12,395 nt of DNA from an uncultured Catenibacterium sp. (lineage in GTDB: Bacteria > Bacillota_I > Bacilli_A > Erysipelotrichales > Coprobacillaceae), in assembly GCA_900540685.1 (NCBI GenBank), contig UQGS01000059.1:1-12395 (forward strand). Direction: 5' to 3'. This document shows, in pieces, positions 1-6,571 of the stretch (positions are counted from its first letter, which is position 1; each line of letters opens with the position of its first letter). The notes beneath the pieces were generated by a model. It was not told the DNA's origin. It made no database searches and was given only the letters and a program-made list of their open reading frames with translations. Made by a program: the position numbers and the translations under genes.

Positions 1-23
1 CTTGAGTTAGAGTGCTATAAAGT

Positions 24-517
24 AGAAAATCAGGCGTTAAGCTAAATTTAATGATCGAATAGCAACATTTTTCTTAAACTGAGCGAAAGCAAACAACATT
101 AATCAATGGCAAAAAGGATATCCTGATCTTAGCACTATACTAAATGATATTATATCTGGTAACAGTTATGTTCTTTCTGAACATTCTTATGTATATGGCA
201 CAATGCATTTTATTATAGGAATAGAACCTAGCTATTTAAGAATCTACAACGGCCATTGGTTGACTGATACTAGACAATATGGTATTCTTCATCGTTTTGC
301 GATTGATAATAATCATAAAGGGAATGGCTGTGGAAAACAATTATTAGATTATGCAGTCAATATCTGCAAACAGAGCGGTACCCCTTCTATTCGTTTAGAC
401 ATAGAAAAGAATAATAAACCAATGAAAGAATTTGTATTAAAGAATGGTTTCCAGTATTGTGGCATTATTCGTTTAAGTAATAATGAGGAAAGAGAAGCTT
501 ACGAAAGATTGATTTAA
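24..517 (+). pseudogene. GNAT-family N-acetyltransferase, 5' end broken by frameshifts
   Basis: GNAT enzymes move an acetyl group from acetyl-CoA to an amine. The frame open from 83 to 517 reads INQWQKGYP, then a DI..G.SYVL segment, then VYGTMHFIIG, and ends in a good acetyl-CoA motif, RFAIDNNHKGNGCGKQLLDYA (Q/RxxGxG type, loop HKGNGCGK). A GNAT N-terminus is visible upstream but in other frames: RKSGVKLNLMIE at 24-59 in one frame, ending at a stop, and SNIFLKLSESKQ at 61-96 in a second. The body is in the third frame. Two shifts therefore separate the pieces, and no good start or ribosome site precedes the intact part. The first ATG in the body frame is at 203 and would drop about the first third of the domain. 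I read this as a decaying gene; sequencing indels are an alternative. Substrate unknown. It is on the strand opposite to the housekeeping genes. Confidence 0.7.
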
Positions 518-530
518 TTTTTATATTAAA

Positions 531-557
531 TTAACACATATAAGATTCCAATATGAT
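531..557 (+). promoter_or_regulatory. possible promoter of the small membrane protein gene
   Basis: TTAACA at 531-536 resembles a -35 box and TATGAT at 552-557 a -10 box, but the spacer is only 15 bases. Using GATACT at 555-560 gives 18. The gap between the GNAT remnant and the small gene is very AT-rich, so this is a weak call. Confidence 0.3.
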
Positions 558-585
558 ACTATTATGTTCATTTCGGAGGAATTAT

Positions 586-759
586 ATGTCCAAATTAAGA
601 TTCTTAATTATATTTTTATCTCTTTCTATTCTATTCTTACTGTTTGATTGGTATCATACGAGAATATTCAATCTAGATTATTTTAAAATAGTCATTATAT
701 CTCTTATAGCAGTAATTGCTTATCAAATAATTATAAATAGATTTTCAAAGAAACTTTAG
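586..759 (+). CDS. small membrane protein, two predicted helices, unknown function
   Basis: A 57-residue protein beginning MSKLRFLII. I chose the ATG at 586 because CGGAGGA lies 6 bases upstream; the in-frame ATG at 553 has no ribosome site. Residues about 5-21 and 35-51 are hydrophobic enough to cross the membrane, joined by a short polar stretch (DWYHTRIFNLDY). The C-terminus is basic (NRFSKKL), suggesting a hairpin protein with charged ends in the cytoplasm. I do not recognise the family. An intrinsic terminator begins on its last stop base and a possible promoter lies just upstream, so it is probably a single-gene unit. It is not obviously a toxin, although small two-helix proteins include toxins, phage products and membrane-complex subunits. 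The ribosome site and terminator support it as a real gene. Confidence 0.6.
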   Translation: MSKLRFLIIFLSLSILFLLFDWYHTRIFNLDYFKIVIISLIAVIAYQIIINRFSKKL

Positions 760-784
760 GCAGTCACTCTTGACTGTCTTTTTT
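759..784 (+). terminator. intrinsic terminator after the small membrane protein
   Basis: An 8-bp stem (GGCAGTCA with TGACTGTC, one G-U pair) closes a CTCT loop and is followed by six T. It starts on the last base of the stop codon. Confidence 0.85.
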
Positions 785-928
785 AATGGAGCATAGATGT
801 ATTTCTAAAATATCCATTTGATTATAAATTTACGTTATGTTAAACTGTCATTGTCATTTTTTAAATGACTTTACTTTTTTCTTCTTGTATTTATAGTTAT
901 AAACTAGAAATATGAGGTCTTCCAAGCA
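785..928. other. AT-rich convergent intergenic gap
   Basis: Spacer between the plus-strand small gene and the minus-strand rsmI operon. I see no gene. A 7-bp hairpin (GTCATTT / AAATGAC, 853-869, loop TTT) is followed by TTTACTTTTTT and could be a weak backup terminator for plus-strand transcripts. The rest shows no clear motif. Confidence 0.5.
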
Positions 929-964
929 AAAAGGGTAATGTTTCACGTGAAACATTACCCTTTT
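929..964 (-). terminator. 36-bp perfect palindrome: rsmI operon terminator
   Basis: The two halves are exact reverse complements about a centre between 946 and 947, beginning AAAAGGGTAATG on the plus strand. On the minus strand the RNA would form a stem of up to 18 bp ending in five U (plus-strand A at 928-932), directly after the rsmI stop codon, which the palindrome overlaps by two bases. The outer A and T runs would act similarly on the plus strand, so it may work in both directions. Its core is a parS site, so there is no separate loop. A hairpin tip of a few bases must still open. Confidence 0.75.
939..954. other. parS: parS centromere site, copy 1
   Basis: TGTTTCACGTGAAACA, a perfect 16-bp palindrome, matches the well-known parS site bound by ParB/Spo0J in Firmicutes. 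ParB loads here, spreads, and recruits SMC to organise and segregate the newly replicated origin. The site sits at the centre of the operon terminator. ParB genes are not in this window; function is inferred from the exact match. Confidence 0.93.
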
Positions 965-1814
965 ACTTTTTGTGATATTCTTCATACACAAGATTCTTAT
1001 TTAAGTTACGAATCTTTGCGACTTCTTTAATGGCATCTTTCTTAGACATGCCCTTCTCTACAAATTCATCAACATGTTCTGTGATTGTCTGATCAAAAGT
1101 TACTTCTTCAGTCACTTCTGTACCACCTTCAACCACAATAACCATTTCACCCTTTAATTCATCTACTACTTCTAATACTTCAGAAATAGTACCTCTAAGA
1201 ATTTCTTCATGTTTTTTAGTGATTTCTCTACATAACGCAATTCTTCTATCACCTAATACTTTCATCATACATTCTAATGTTGCCTTGATTCTATGTGGGG
1301 CTTCATAGAATACGATAGTATAGGTGATATTTTTTAGTTTTTCTAATTCTTTTGTCTTGTTTTTATTTGTATGACTCAAGAATCCATAGAACATGAATGG
1401 CTGTGGTGCTATACCAGAGACTACTAATGCATCTAAGCAGGCATTACATCCTGATAAAGGTACAACGTTATATCCTGCATCAATAGTTGCAAGTACCATT
1501 TCATATCCTGGATCACTTATAGCCGGATAACCTGCATCACTGACCAATGCCACTGATTCCCCTTCTTCTAATAATGATAGAAGTTTAGGAATAGCGACAT
1601 GTAGATTATGTTCATGATGAGAAATCAATTTAGCTTCAATATTAAAGTGATTTAATAGTTTTACTGTATTACGTGTATCTTCTGCCGCAATATAATTAAC
1701 ACTTTTCATAATATCAATACATCTTGGTGTCATTTCACTTAAATTACCGATAGGTGTTGGTACAAGGTATAGTGTTGCTTTTCCATTTTCAAAACTCTTC
1801 TGTCTATTTAACAT
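963..1814 (-). CDS. rsmI: 16S rRNA (cytidine1402-2'-O)-methyltransferase RsmI
   Basis: A 283-residue enzyme of the tetrapyrrole-methylase fold that methylates the 2'-OH of C1402 in the decoding centre of 16S rRNA, using S-adenosylmethionine. Diagnostic segments are in order: LYLVPTPIGNLSEMTPR (15-31), AAEDTRNT (43-50), VSDAGYPAISDPG (91-103), PLSGCNACLDALVVSG (119-134), FYGFL (142-146), FYEAPHRI (169-176) and LCREITKKHEEILRGT (194-209). The usual GPSA or GASA in the cofactor loop is GCNA here, a modest change. Length is normal for RsmI. The start ATG overlaps the end of trmN6 by 11 bases and follows AGGTGAG at a suitable distance, so the two are translationally coupled. It is the last gene of the tmk operon and runs directly into the parS-containing terminator. 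Confidence 0.95.
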   Translation of the reverse strand: MLNRQKSFENGKATLYLVPTPIGNLSEMTPRCIDIMKSVNYIAAEDTRNTVKLLNHFNIEAKLISHHEHNLHVAIPKLLSLLEEGESVALVSDAGYPAISDPGYEMVLATIDAGYNVVPLSGCNACLDALVVSGIAPQPFMFYGFLSHTNKNKTKELEKLKNITYTIVFYEAPHRIKATLECMMKVLGDRRIALCREITKKHEEILRGTISEVLEVVDELKGEMVIVVEGGTEVTEEVTFDQTITEHVDEFVEKGMSKKDAIKEVAKIRNLNKNLVYEEYHKK

Positions 1815-2535
1815 TCATCTCACCTACTAACTGTTTAACTTCATCGGAATAACTACCATCTTCATTATGTGTATATAATGGAGGTTCAATCTTTAATCCA
1901 GTTTTACCTAAGAAAGCACCTTCAATTAAGAATGTATTACATTCCTTTCCTTCTTTAGGATAAACAAAACGGATACGTTTAGGTTCTATTCTATATTTCT
2001 TAAATAATTCAATTGTTTCAATAAAACGGTCTGGACGATAGACCATTGAGAAACGACCGTTCTGATCTAGAATCTTTGCAGCTGATGCAATAATCCCTTC
2101 TAGGTCTATTTTTATTTCATGACGTGCAATAGTCATATAAGGACTTTCATTAATATGAGACTTCTCACCTAATTTAAAGAAAGGTGGATTACATACGATT
2201 GCTTTTGTACGTGGTGCATACTTCACATACTCTTTAATATCTTCATGAATGATTTCAACTTGATCTTCTACATGATTTAATTTCACGTTTCTTTCTGCAA
2301 TCTCGACAGCTTCCTTTTGAATCTCAACACCAACAATCTTCTTATTAGTACGTTGTGTTAATATTAAAGGAATAGCCGCATTGTTTGTCCCAAAATCAAC
2401 GATTGTCTTCATATCCTTTGTGATAGCACAAAAGTTTGCCAATAAAACAGTATCCAGAGAAAAGGTAAACATATCTCTTCTCTGGATGATCTTCATATCA
2501 TTATAACCAAGGAGATGATTAATTTCTTCGTTCAT
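1804..2535 (-). CDS. trmN6: tRNA1(Val) adenine-N6 methyltransferase-like protein (YabB/TrmN6)
   Basis: A 243-residue class I S-adenosylmethionine methyltransferase. Motif I reads VDFGTNNA (46-53), an acidic residue after the second strand is at GVEIQ (69-73), and the adenine-N6 catalytic motif NPPF is at 116-119. With this size and neighbourhood it matches B. subtilis YabB and E. coli TrmN6/YfiC, which methylate A37 of a tRNA in E. coli; the exact substrate here is inferred. I start at ATG 2535 because AAAGGAAAG lies just upstream and the protein then begins at the family's usual place (MNEEINHLLGYNDMKI). The frame is open for 42 more residues upstream, but those codons overlap the lysine-rich tail of ricT and look like a shadow. 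The gene overlaps ricT by 17 bases and rsmI by 11, indicating one tightly coupled message. Confidence 0.9.
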   Translation of the reverse strand: MNEEINHLLGYNDMKIIQRRDMFTFSLDTVLLANFCAITKDMKTIVDFGTNNAAIPLILTQRTNKKIVGVEIQKEAVEIAERNVKLNHVEDQVEIIHEDIKEYVKYAPRTKAIVCNPPFFKLGEKSHINESPYMTIARHEIKIDLEGIIASAAKILDQNGRFSMVYRPDRFIETIELFKKYRIEPKRIRFVYPKEGKECNTFLIEGAFLGKTGLKIEPPLYTHNEDGSYSDEVKQLVGEMNVK

Positions 2536-3487
2536 CTTTCTTTCCTTTTGGGTTATTACCTTTGATTGTTCTTGGCTTCTGATTATTCTGTTTTGGTTTA
2601 TGCTGTTGTTTTGGCTTCTTCTGTTTAGGTTTATCGTGTTTCTTTTCTTTTTTAGGTGCAAGTTCTTCTAAAATACGTCTTTCCTTTTTAGGAGCAGGTT
2701 TCTTATCTACATCAGATAAAGGTATAAATAAGATACTACCTTCACAATCAATTTTTACTAAATCAGAAATAACGTTTAAACCAACAACCTTACACTGTTT
2801 ATCTTCATAACGAATAAATGAACCAATCTTAGGGAATTTCTTTTTAACTTCCTTATATGCTTCATCTTCATATTTTAAACAGCATAATAAACGTCCACAA
2901 ACACCAGAAATCTTATCAATATTAATCGCAAGTAACTGATTCTTAGCCATATTAATAGATACACCATCAAACTCACCTAAGAATGAGTTACAACATAGTG
3001 GTAAACCACAGTTTCCAATACCACCTACAATTTTAGCTTTATCTCTAGGCCCTACCTGTCTTAATTCAATACGACATTTAAAAACACTCGCAAGTTTCTT
3101 TAATAAATCTCTGAAGTCAACACGTTCATCAGATGTATACATAAAAATAACTTTAGAGGCATCAAGTGTATATTCACAATTAATCAAATGCATATCAAGT
3201 TTCGTTTCCGCAATAATTTCCTTGCAGATTTCATATGATTTCTGTGCTTTAATCTTATTGATATTATATACTTCAATGTCTGCTCTATTCGCAACACGTT
3301 TAATTCTCTTCAATTCATTATCTAATTTAAATTCTGATAAATCTGTAAGATCTGCAATGATTTCGCCCATTTCCAATCCTCTTACAGTTTCTACTACTAC
3401 TTTATCTCCTTTTTTGACATCTAAGTCTGTAGAGAAGTAATAATATTTACCAGCGCTATTAAATCTAACAGCCGCTAATCTATCCAT
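2519..3487 (-). CDS. ricT: PSP1-domain protein RicT (YaaT), RNA maturation factor
   Basis: A 322-residue PSP1-domain protein. In B. subtilis, RicT joins RicA and RicF in a complex that carries iron-sulphur clusters and helps RNase Y process messages; it also affects sporulation and biofilms. The conserved cysteines are present: C160, C165, C166 in GNCGLPLCC, and C197, C202, C203 in GVCGRLLCC. The N-terminus (MDRLAAVRFNSAGKYYYF) is typical, and ATG 3487 follows AAGGGAG by 9 bases. From about residue 264 the protein is a lysine, proline and glutamine rich tail of about 58 residues with no fold expected, perhaps an RNA-binding extension. The tail's codons overlap the trmN6 start. The gene begins four bases after the holB stop. 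The partners RicA and RicF are not in the window. Confidence 0.95.
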   Translation of the reverse strand: MDRLAAVRFNSAGKYYYFSTDLDVKKGDKVVVETVRGLEMGEIIADLTDLSEFKLDNELKRIKRVANRADIEVYNINKIKAQKSYEICKEIIAETKLDMHLINCEYTLDASKVIFMYTSDERVDFRDLLKKLASVFKCRIELRQVGPRDKAKIVGGIGNCGLPLCCNSFLGEFDGVSINMAKNQLLAINIDKISGVCGRLLCCLKYEDEAYKEVKKKFPKIGSFIRYEDKQCKVVGLNVISDLVKIDCEGSILFIPLSDVDKKPAPKKERRILEELAPKKEKKHDKPKQKKPKQQHKPKQNNQKPRTIKGNNPKGKKDERRN

Positions 3488-3491
3488 TTCA

Positions 3492-4451
3492 TCAAACTCC
3501 CTTCAATACTTTATATACCATACCATCTAGTAATAATGCAAGATTGACATTATTGTTGAGTCTTTCAGCATATTCTAATATGATTTCTATTTTCTGTAAT
3601 ATTTTACCATCTTCTGGCATCTTCTCAAAGAAATCTTTATGTTTCACAAATAATATAGGCATAGAATGTTTCACGTGAAACATATCCCTCATACCTAACA
3701 CAAGAAGATTTAAGAATAATTCATACGCTTCTTTATTCTTCTTATACTTCTTACCTAGATTAATCTGTAGGTTAATTAATAAATCTGTTGGTTTAGTATA
3801 TAAATCTTCAATAAAGTAGAATACGTAATTCTTGATATCAAAATACAACTCACTATCCTTATACTCATTACATTCTTCTATAGAGTCAAAAAGATGAGGA
3901 AGAATCAAAGCATCCTCTTCATCTGCTCCTTCATTCTTTAGCTTTAATTCTAAAGAATGTTTAGATTCAGGGAGTAATTTAATCACCTGACATCTAGATT
4001 GGATAGTAGGTAGTACTTTATTAATATTCTTTGTTGTAAGGATTGCATATACTTCTTCTACAGGTTCTTCCAAGAACTTTAATAAGCTATTCATTGCCTG
4101 AGTTGTCGCATTATCAATATTTTTAAGAATATATACTTTTCCATTATTCTCTACACTTGATTTCACAAACTCTTCTTGAATATGATCAATATCTGATTTC
4201 TTAATAGATGTCTCTTTACCATCACATACAATCATATCAGGATAAAGACCTTCTTTTATTCTTATACAATCATCACAAGTTTCACACGCAAGTGTATCTT
4301 CATGACATATATAAGACTGCGCAATAAATGTCGCAATATCATCCGTATGATCCCCTACTAGAAGAAATGCATGAGTCTTTTTATTCTCTTTAAAACTCTT
4401 CTCTAAGATACGATAAAAGATAGGTTGTGTTTCTTTTAAGAATTCTTTCAT
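3492..4451 (-). CDS. holB: DNA polymerase III delta' subunit HolB
   Basis: A 319-residue clamp-loader subunit that works with DnaX and delta to place the sliding clamp on DNA. It has the AAA+ layout of delta': the nucleotide loop is degenerate (VGDHTDD, 32-38, no GKT), a zinc-binding set is present (C49, C56, C59, C62), NSLLKFLEEP is at 121-130, and the SRC arginine-finger motif is at 152-154. Loss of the Walker A lysine is normal for delta', which does not hydrolyse ATP. The start overlaps the tmk stop as ATGA. The C-terminal domain contains a parS site: residues 257-262, MFHVKH, are its coding translation. The 162-319 half is less conserved, as is usual. The product has two DnaX-like blocks, but it is clearly HolB rather than a second DnaX because it is short and lacks Walker A. 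Confidence 0.95.
   Translation of the reverse strand: MKEFLKETQPIFYRILEKSFKENKKTHAFLLVGDHTDDIATFIAQSYICHEDTLACETCDDCIRIKEGLYPDMIVCDGKETSIKKSDIDHIQEEFVKSSVENNGKVYILKNIDNATTQAMNSLLKFLEEPVEEVYAILTTKNINKVLPTIQSRCQVIKLLPESKHSLELKLKNEGADEEDALILPHLFDSIEECNEYKDSELYFDIKNYVFYFIEDLYTKPTDLLINLQINLGKKYKKNKEAYELFLNLLVLGMRDMFHVKHSMPILFVKHKDFFEKMPEDGKILQKIEIILEYAERLNNNVNLALLLDGMVYKVLKGV
3667..3682. other. parS: parS centromere site, copy 2, inside holB
   Basis: A second exact TGTTTCACGTGAAACA, 2.7 kb from copy 1. Palindromy extends one base on each side only. It lies within the coding sequence and reads MFHVKH in holB. An exact 16-bp palindrome occurring twice is very unlikely by chance in 12 kb. Coding-sequence parS sites are known, for example within spo0J of B. 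subtilis. Confidence 0.92.
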
Positions 4452-5062
4452 AGTCTATCCCTTACAATTTCATAAACCTGACGATATACTTCTTCAACTG
4501 GTAAAGAAGCATCTACCTTCACAATTCTATCTGGGAACTTATCACAGATCATCTGATAGCCATCATATACTTTATGATGGAAATCCAATGATTCTAAATC
4601 CAATCTGTTTACTTCTCTATCTCCTGTAATACGCTTTAAAGCCACTTCAGGTTTTACATCAAAGAAAATAGTTAAGTCAGGAAGAATCCCATCTGTCGCA
4701 AACAGATTCATGTTGTAGATATTATCTACCCCAATACCTCTTCCAATTCCTTGATAAACTAAAGAACTATCAATAAAACGGTCGCATATCACAATACCAT
4801 CTTCCTTTAATACAGGAAGTACTTTTTCTACTAGATGTTGTCTTCTACTTGCTGCATAAAGTAATGCTTCAGTTCTTGCATCCATCTTTGTATTGTTGAC
4901 ATCTGTGATTACATCTCTAATCTGTTCTGCGATATCTACACCACCAGGTTCTCTACTAAAAGTGATATTATATCCTTCTTCAATAAATTGTTTATGTAAC
5001 ATCTGGGCAATAGTTGTTTTACCACTGCCTTCTCCACCTTCAAAAGTAATAAATAAACTCAT
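4448..5062 (-). CDS. tmk: thymidylate kinase
   Basis: A 204-residue kinase that phosphorylates dTMP to dTDP, supplying dTTP for replication. Walker A is EGGEGSGKTT (8-17), the substrate motif REPGG is at 37-41, and DRF with DSSLVYQG at 94-105 forms the nucleotide and thymidine site. Length is normal. I start at ATG 5062, 8 bases after GGAG; the in-frame ATG at 5083 would add seven residues with no ribosome site and lies about where I place the transcription start. It is the first gene of the operon, with a good promoter at 5088-5116, and overlaps holB by ATGA. Origin-near placement with holB is typical of Firmicutes. Confidence 0.96.
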   Translation of the reverse strand: MSLFITFEGGEGSGKTTIAQMLHKQFIEEGYNITFSREPGGVDIAEQIRDVITDVNNTKMDARTEALLYAASRRQHLVEKVLPVLKEDGIVICDRFIDSSLVYQGIGRGIGVDNIYNMNLFATDGILPDLTIFFDVKPEVALKRITGDREVNRLDLESLDFHHKVYDGYQMICDKFPDRIVKVDASLPVEEVYRQVYEIVRDRL

Positions 5063-5087
5063 AACATACACTCCTTCAAACATTAAT

Positions 5088-5116
5088 ATTATATGTGATT
5101 TACAATGTTTTTTCCA
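5088..5116 (-). promoter_or_regulatory. promoter of the tmk-holB-ricT-trmN6-rsmI operon
   Basis: On the minus strand TATAAT (-10) is at 5093-5088 and TGGAAA (-35, 4 of 6) at 5116-5111, with a 17-base spacer. Transcription would start near 5081, giving a leader of about 20 bases with the tmk ribosome site. It lies between the ATP-grasp terminator and tmk. Confidence 0.65.
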
Positions 5117-5121
5117 TAATT

Positions 5122-5147
5122 AAAAAGAAGGTTATTTATTCCCTTCT
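5122..5147 (-). terminator. probable terminator of the ATP-grasp gene
   Basis: Minus strand: a 6-bp stem (AGAAGG paired with CCTTCT) around a 10-base AT loop, followed by five U. It overlaps the stop codon of the ATP-grasp gene. The stem is short, so readthrough into tmk is likely. Confidence 0.5.
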
Positions 5148-5920
5148 CTATACTTTCGATAATCAAAGACATCTTCTCTATCTAATAACTGTGACCATCT
5201 TGCAGATAACATTTTTGCATACTTATAGTCTTCTAGTCCATAAGCCCCTAAAGAATAAGCATCATTACATTCTATTAATAATGTTCTTCCATCTTTAGTA
5301 ACACCTATATCAATAGAACATGCCATTGGTCTATCATCCCATTGTGTAAATTTATCCATAATTTGATCAAGTACATCAGCATTATAGTTATAATGCCAAT
5401 CACCTTTATAAGGACGTACATCAATAATTTCATCATAATATACAAAGCAGCGCCATTCACACATGAACTCGACAGCCTCACTACAGAGAACTTCAAGATT
5501 ATCATTATAAGCGCCACATCCTATTAAATCCTTAATACTTGATATCACTTTACCAGTAAATACTTTACTATCTACTGGTTTCACAAACCATCCAGCTGAC
5601 CATTTCTTTTCATCTGAAGAAATAGAATTAATTGTATCTTTCCATATCTTTCTTCCTAAAAATTCTTTGAGACATTCTGGATAATTATCAACATGAGGAT
5701 GAGTTATTCCAAACTTCTTAAATACATTTTCACACTGTATTAGATAATCTACCACGATATCTTCTCTAGTAATCTGATCATAAATATCATTAAGTGAATA
5801 GTAAGGTTCAATTTCACATGCTAATTCATTGAAACCATTCATAGCTTTCTGCATCTCAAGACTATGACCAACTACAAGTCCAGAATTACGATCCTTTTTT
5901 ACTTTTATGTAAGCCTTCAT
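5132..5920 (-). CDS. ATP-grasp protein of the R2K (CDC123-like) clade
   Basis: A 262-residue protein I recognise as ATP-grasp from FVKPVDSKVFTGKV (112-125, with lysines K114 and K124), EWRCFVYYDE (155-164) and the metal and phosphate motif SIDIGVTKDGRTLLIECND (202-220, with D204, E217, N219, D220). These fit the R2K clade, related to eukaryotic CDC123 and named for an arginine and two lysines. ATP-grasp enzymes join a carboxylate to an amine through an acylphosphate; R2K members are predicted to modify proteins or peptides, but the substrate here is unknown. The N-terminal 100 residues look like the pre-ATP-grasp domain and are less conserved. A ribosome site (GAGGA) precedes ATG 5920. It lies between recR and tmk with a terminator on each side, so it looks like a semi-independent unit inserted into the replication gene series. 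Confidence 0.75.
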   Translation of the reverse strand: MKAYIKVKKDRNSGLVVGHSLEMQKAMNGFNELACEIEPYYSLNDIYDQITREDIVVDYLIQCENVFKKFGITHPHVDNYPECLKEFLGRKIWKDTINSISSDEKKWSAGWFVKPVDSKVFTGKVISSIKDLIGCGAYNDNLEVLCSEAVEFMCEWRCFVYYDEIIDVRPYKGDWHYNYNADVLDQIMDKFTQWDDRPMACSIDIGVTKDGRTLLIECNDAYSLGAYGLEDYKYAKMLSARWSQLLDREDVFDYRKYREGNK

Positions 5921-5937
5921 TATTTTATCCTCAACAT

Positions 5938-5968
5938 AAAAGGGCTATAACAATATATATCATAGCCC
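5938..5968 (-). terminator. terminator after recR
   Basis: Minus-strand stem GGGCTAT with ATAGCCC (7 bp, extendable with AT and G-U pairs into the AT-rich loop), then TTTTATG. It ends nine bases past the recR stop and lies in the leader of the ATP-grasp gene, so the ATP-grasp gene may be read by readthrough. Confidence 0.75.
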
Positions 5969-5976
5969 CCTCTTAC

Positions 5977-6570
5977 TTAAACTTTCTTTCTACCCTCAAA
6001 TGACTTTAATAATGTGAGTTCATCTGCATAATCAAGAGAACTTCCAATTGGTAAACCATGTGCAATACGTGTTGTATTGACACCTTTTTTATCTAATAGC
6101 TTTGCAAGGAAAAGAGCTGTTGTTTCCCCTTCTCTTGTCGCATTTGTCGCAATAATCACTTCTTTCGTATCAGGAGTAATACGATCAAATAAACTCATGA
6201 TATTAAGATCATCCATGGTCTTGCCATCCATAATAGAAATTGTACCACCTAATACATGATATAACCCATGGTACTCTTTCATCTTTTCCATCGCAAAGAC
6301 ATCCTTAGGAGACTCTACAACACATATTGTAGACTGATCTCTTTCGTGATCAGCACATATCTCACATTTATCTCCTTCACTTAAATTGCCACATATAGGA
6401 CAAGTATGGACATTTTCTTTAAATGAAGTTAAAGCATGTGAGAATCTTTTTACATCTTCTTCTGACATATCATAAATCGCATAAGCCATTCTTTCAGCAC
6501 CTTTATTTCCGATACCTGGCAACATTTTAAAACATGTCATTAACTCTTCAAAACTCTTTGGATATTCCAT
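5977..6570 (-). CDS. recR: recombination protein RecR
   Basis: A 197-residue DNA-repair protein that works with RecO (and RecF) to load RecA on gapped DNA. The domains are in normal order: helix-hairpin-helix LPGIGNKGAERMA (17-29), a four-cysteine zinc finger (C57, C60, C69, C72), a Toprim domain starting CVVESPKDVFAME (83-95) and running through ATNATREGE (141-149), and the C-terminal HGLPIGSSLDYADELTL (171-187). Length matches the family. ATG 6570 follows the ybaB stop by one base (TAATATG). No purine-rich ribosome site is visible upstream, so initiation probably depends on ribosomes finishing ybaB. A terminator follows. Order dnaX-ybaB-recR is conserved across bacteria. Confidence 0.96.
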   Translation of the reverse strand: MEYPKSFEELMTCFKMLPGIGNKGAERMAYAIYDMSEEDVKRFSHALTSFKENVHTCPICGNLSEGDKCEICADHERDQSTICVVESPKDVFAMEKMKEYHGLYHVLGGTISIMDGKTMDDLNIMSLFDRITPDTKEVIIATNATREGETTALFLAKLLDKKGVNTTRIAHGLPIGSSLDYADELTLLKSFEGRKKV

Positions 6571-6571
6571 A

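Noticed and set aside
1..23. Left-edge sequence CTTGAGTTAG as a match to the right-edge CTTGAGTAAC
   Set aside because: Only seven identical bases followed by divergence; too short to call a shared repeat or element end.
853..869. Small hairpin as an RNA gene
   Set aside because: Only seven AT-rich base pairs; at most a weak terminator.
2536..2661. 42-residue N-terminal extension of TrmN6
   Set aside because: It overlaps the ricT tail, is low-complexity, has no ribosome site, and the family start matches ATG 2535.
5063..5083. Tmk start at 5083
   Set aside because: The site lies near the inferred transcription start and has no ribosome site; the GGAG fits ATG 5062.
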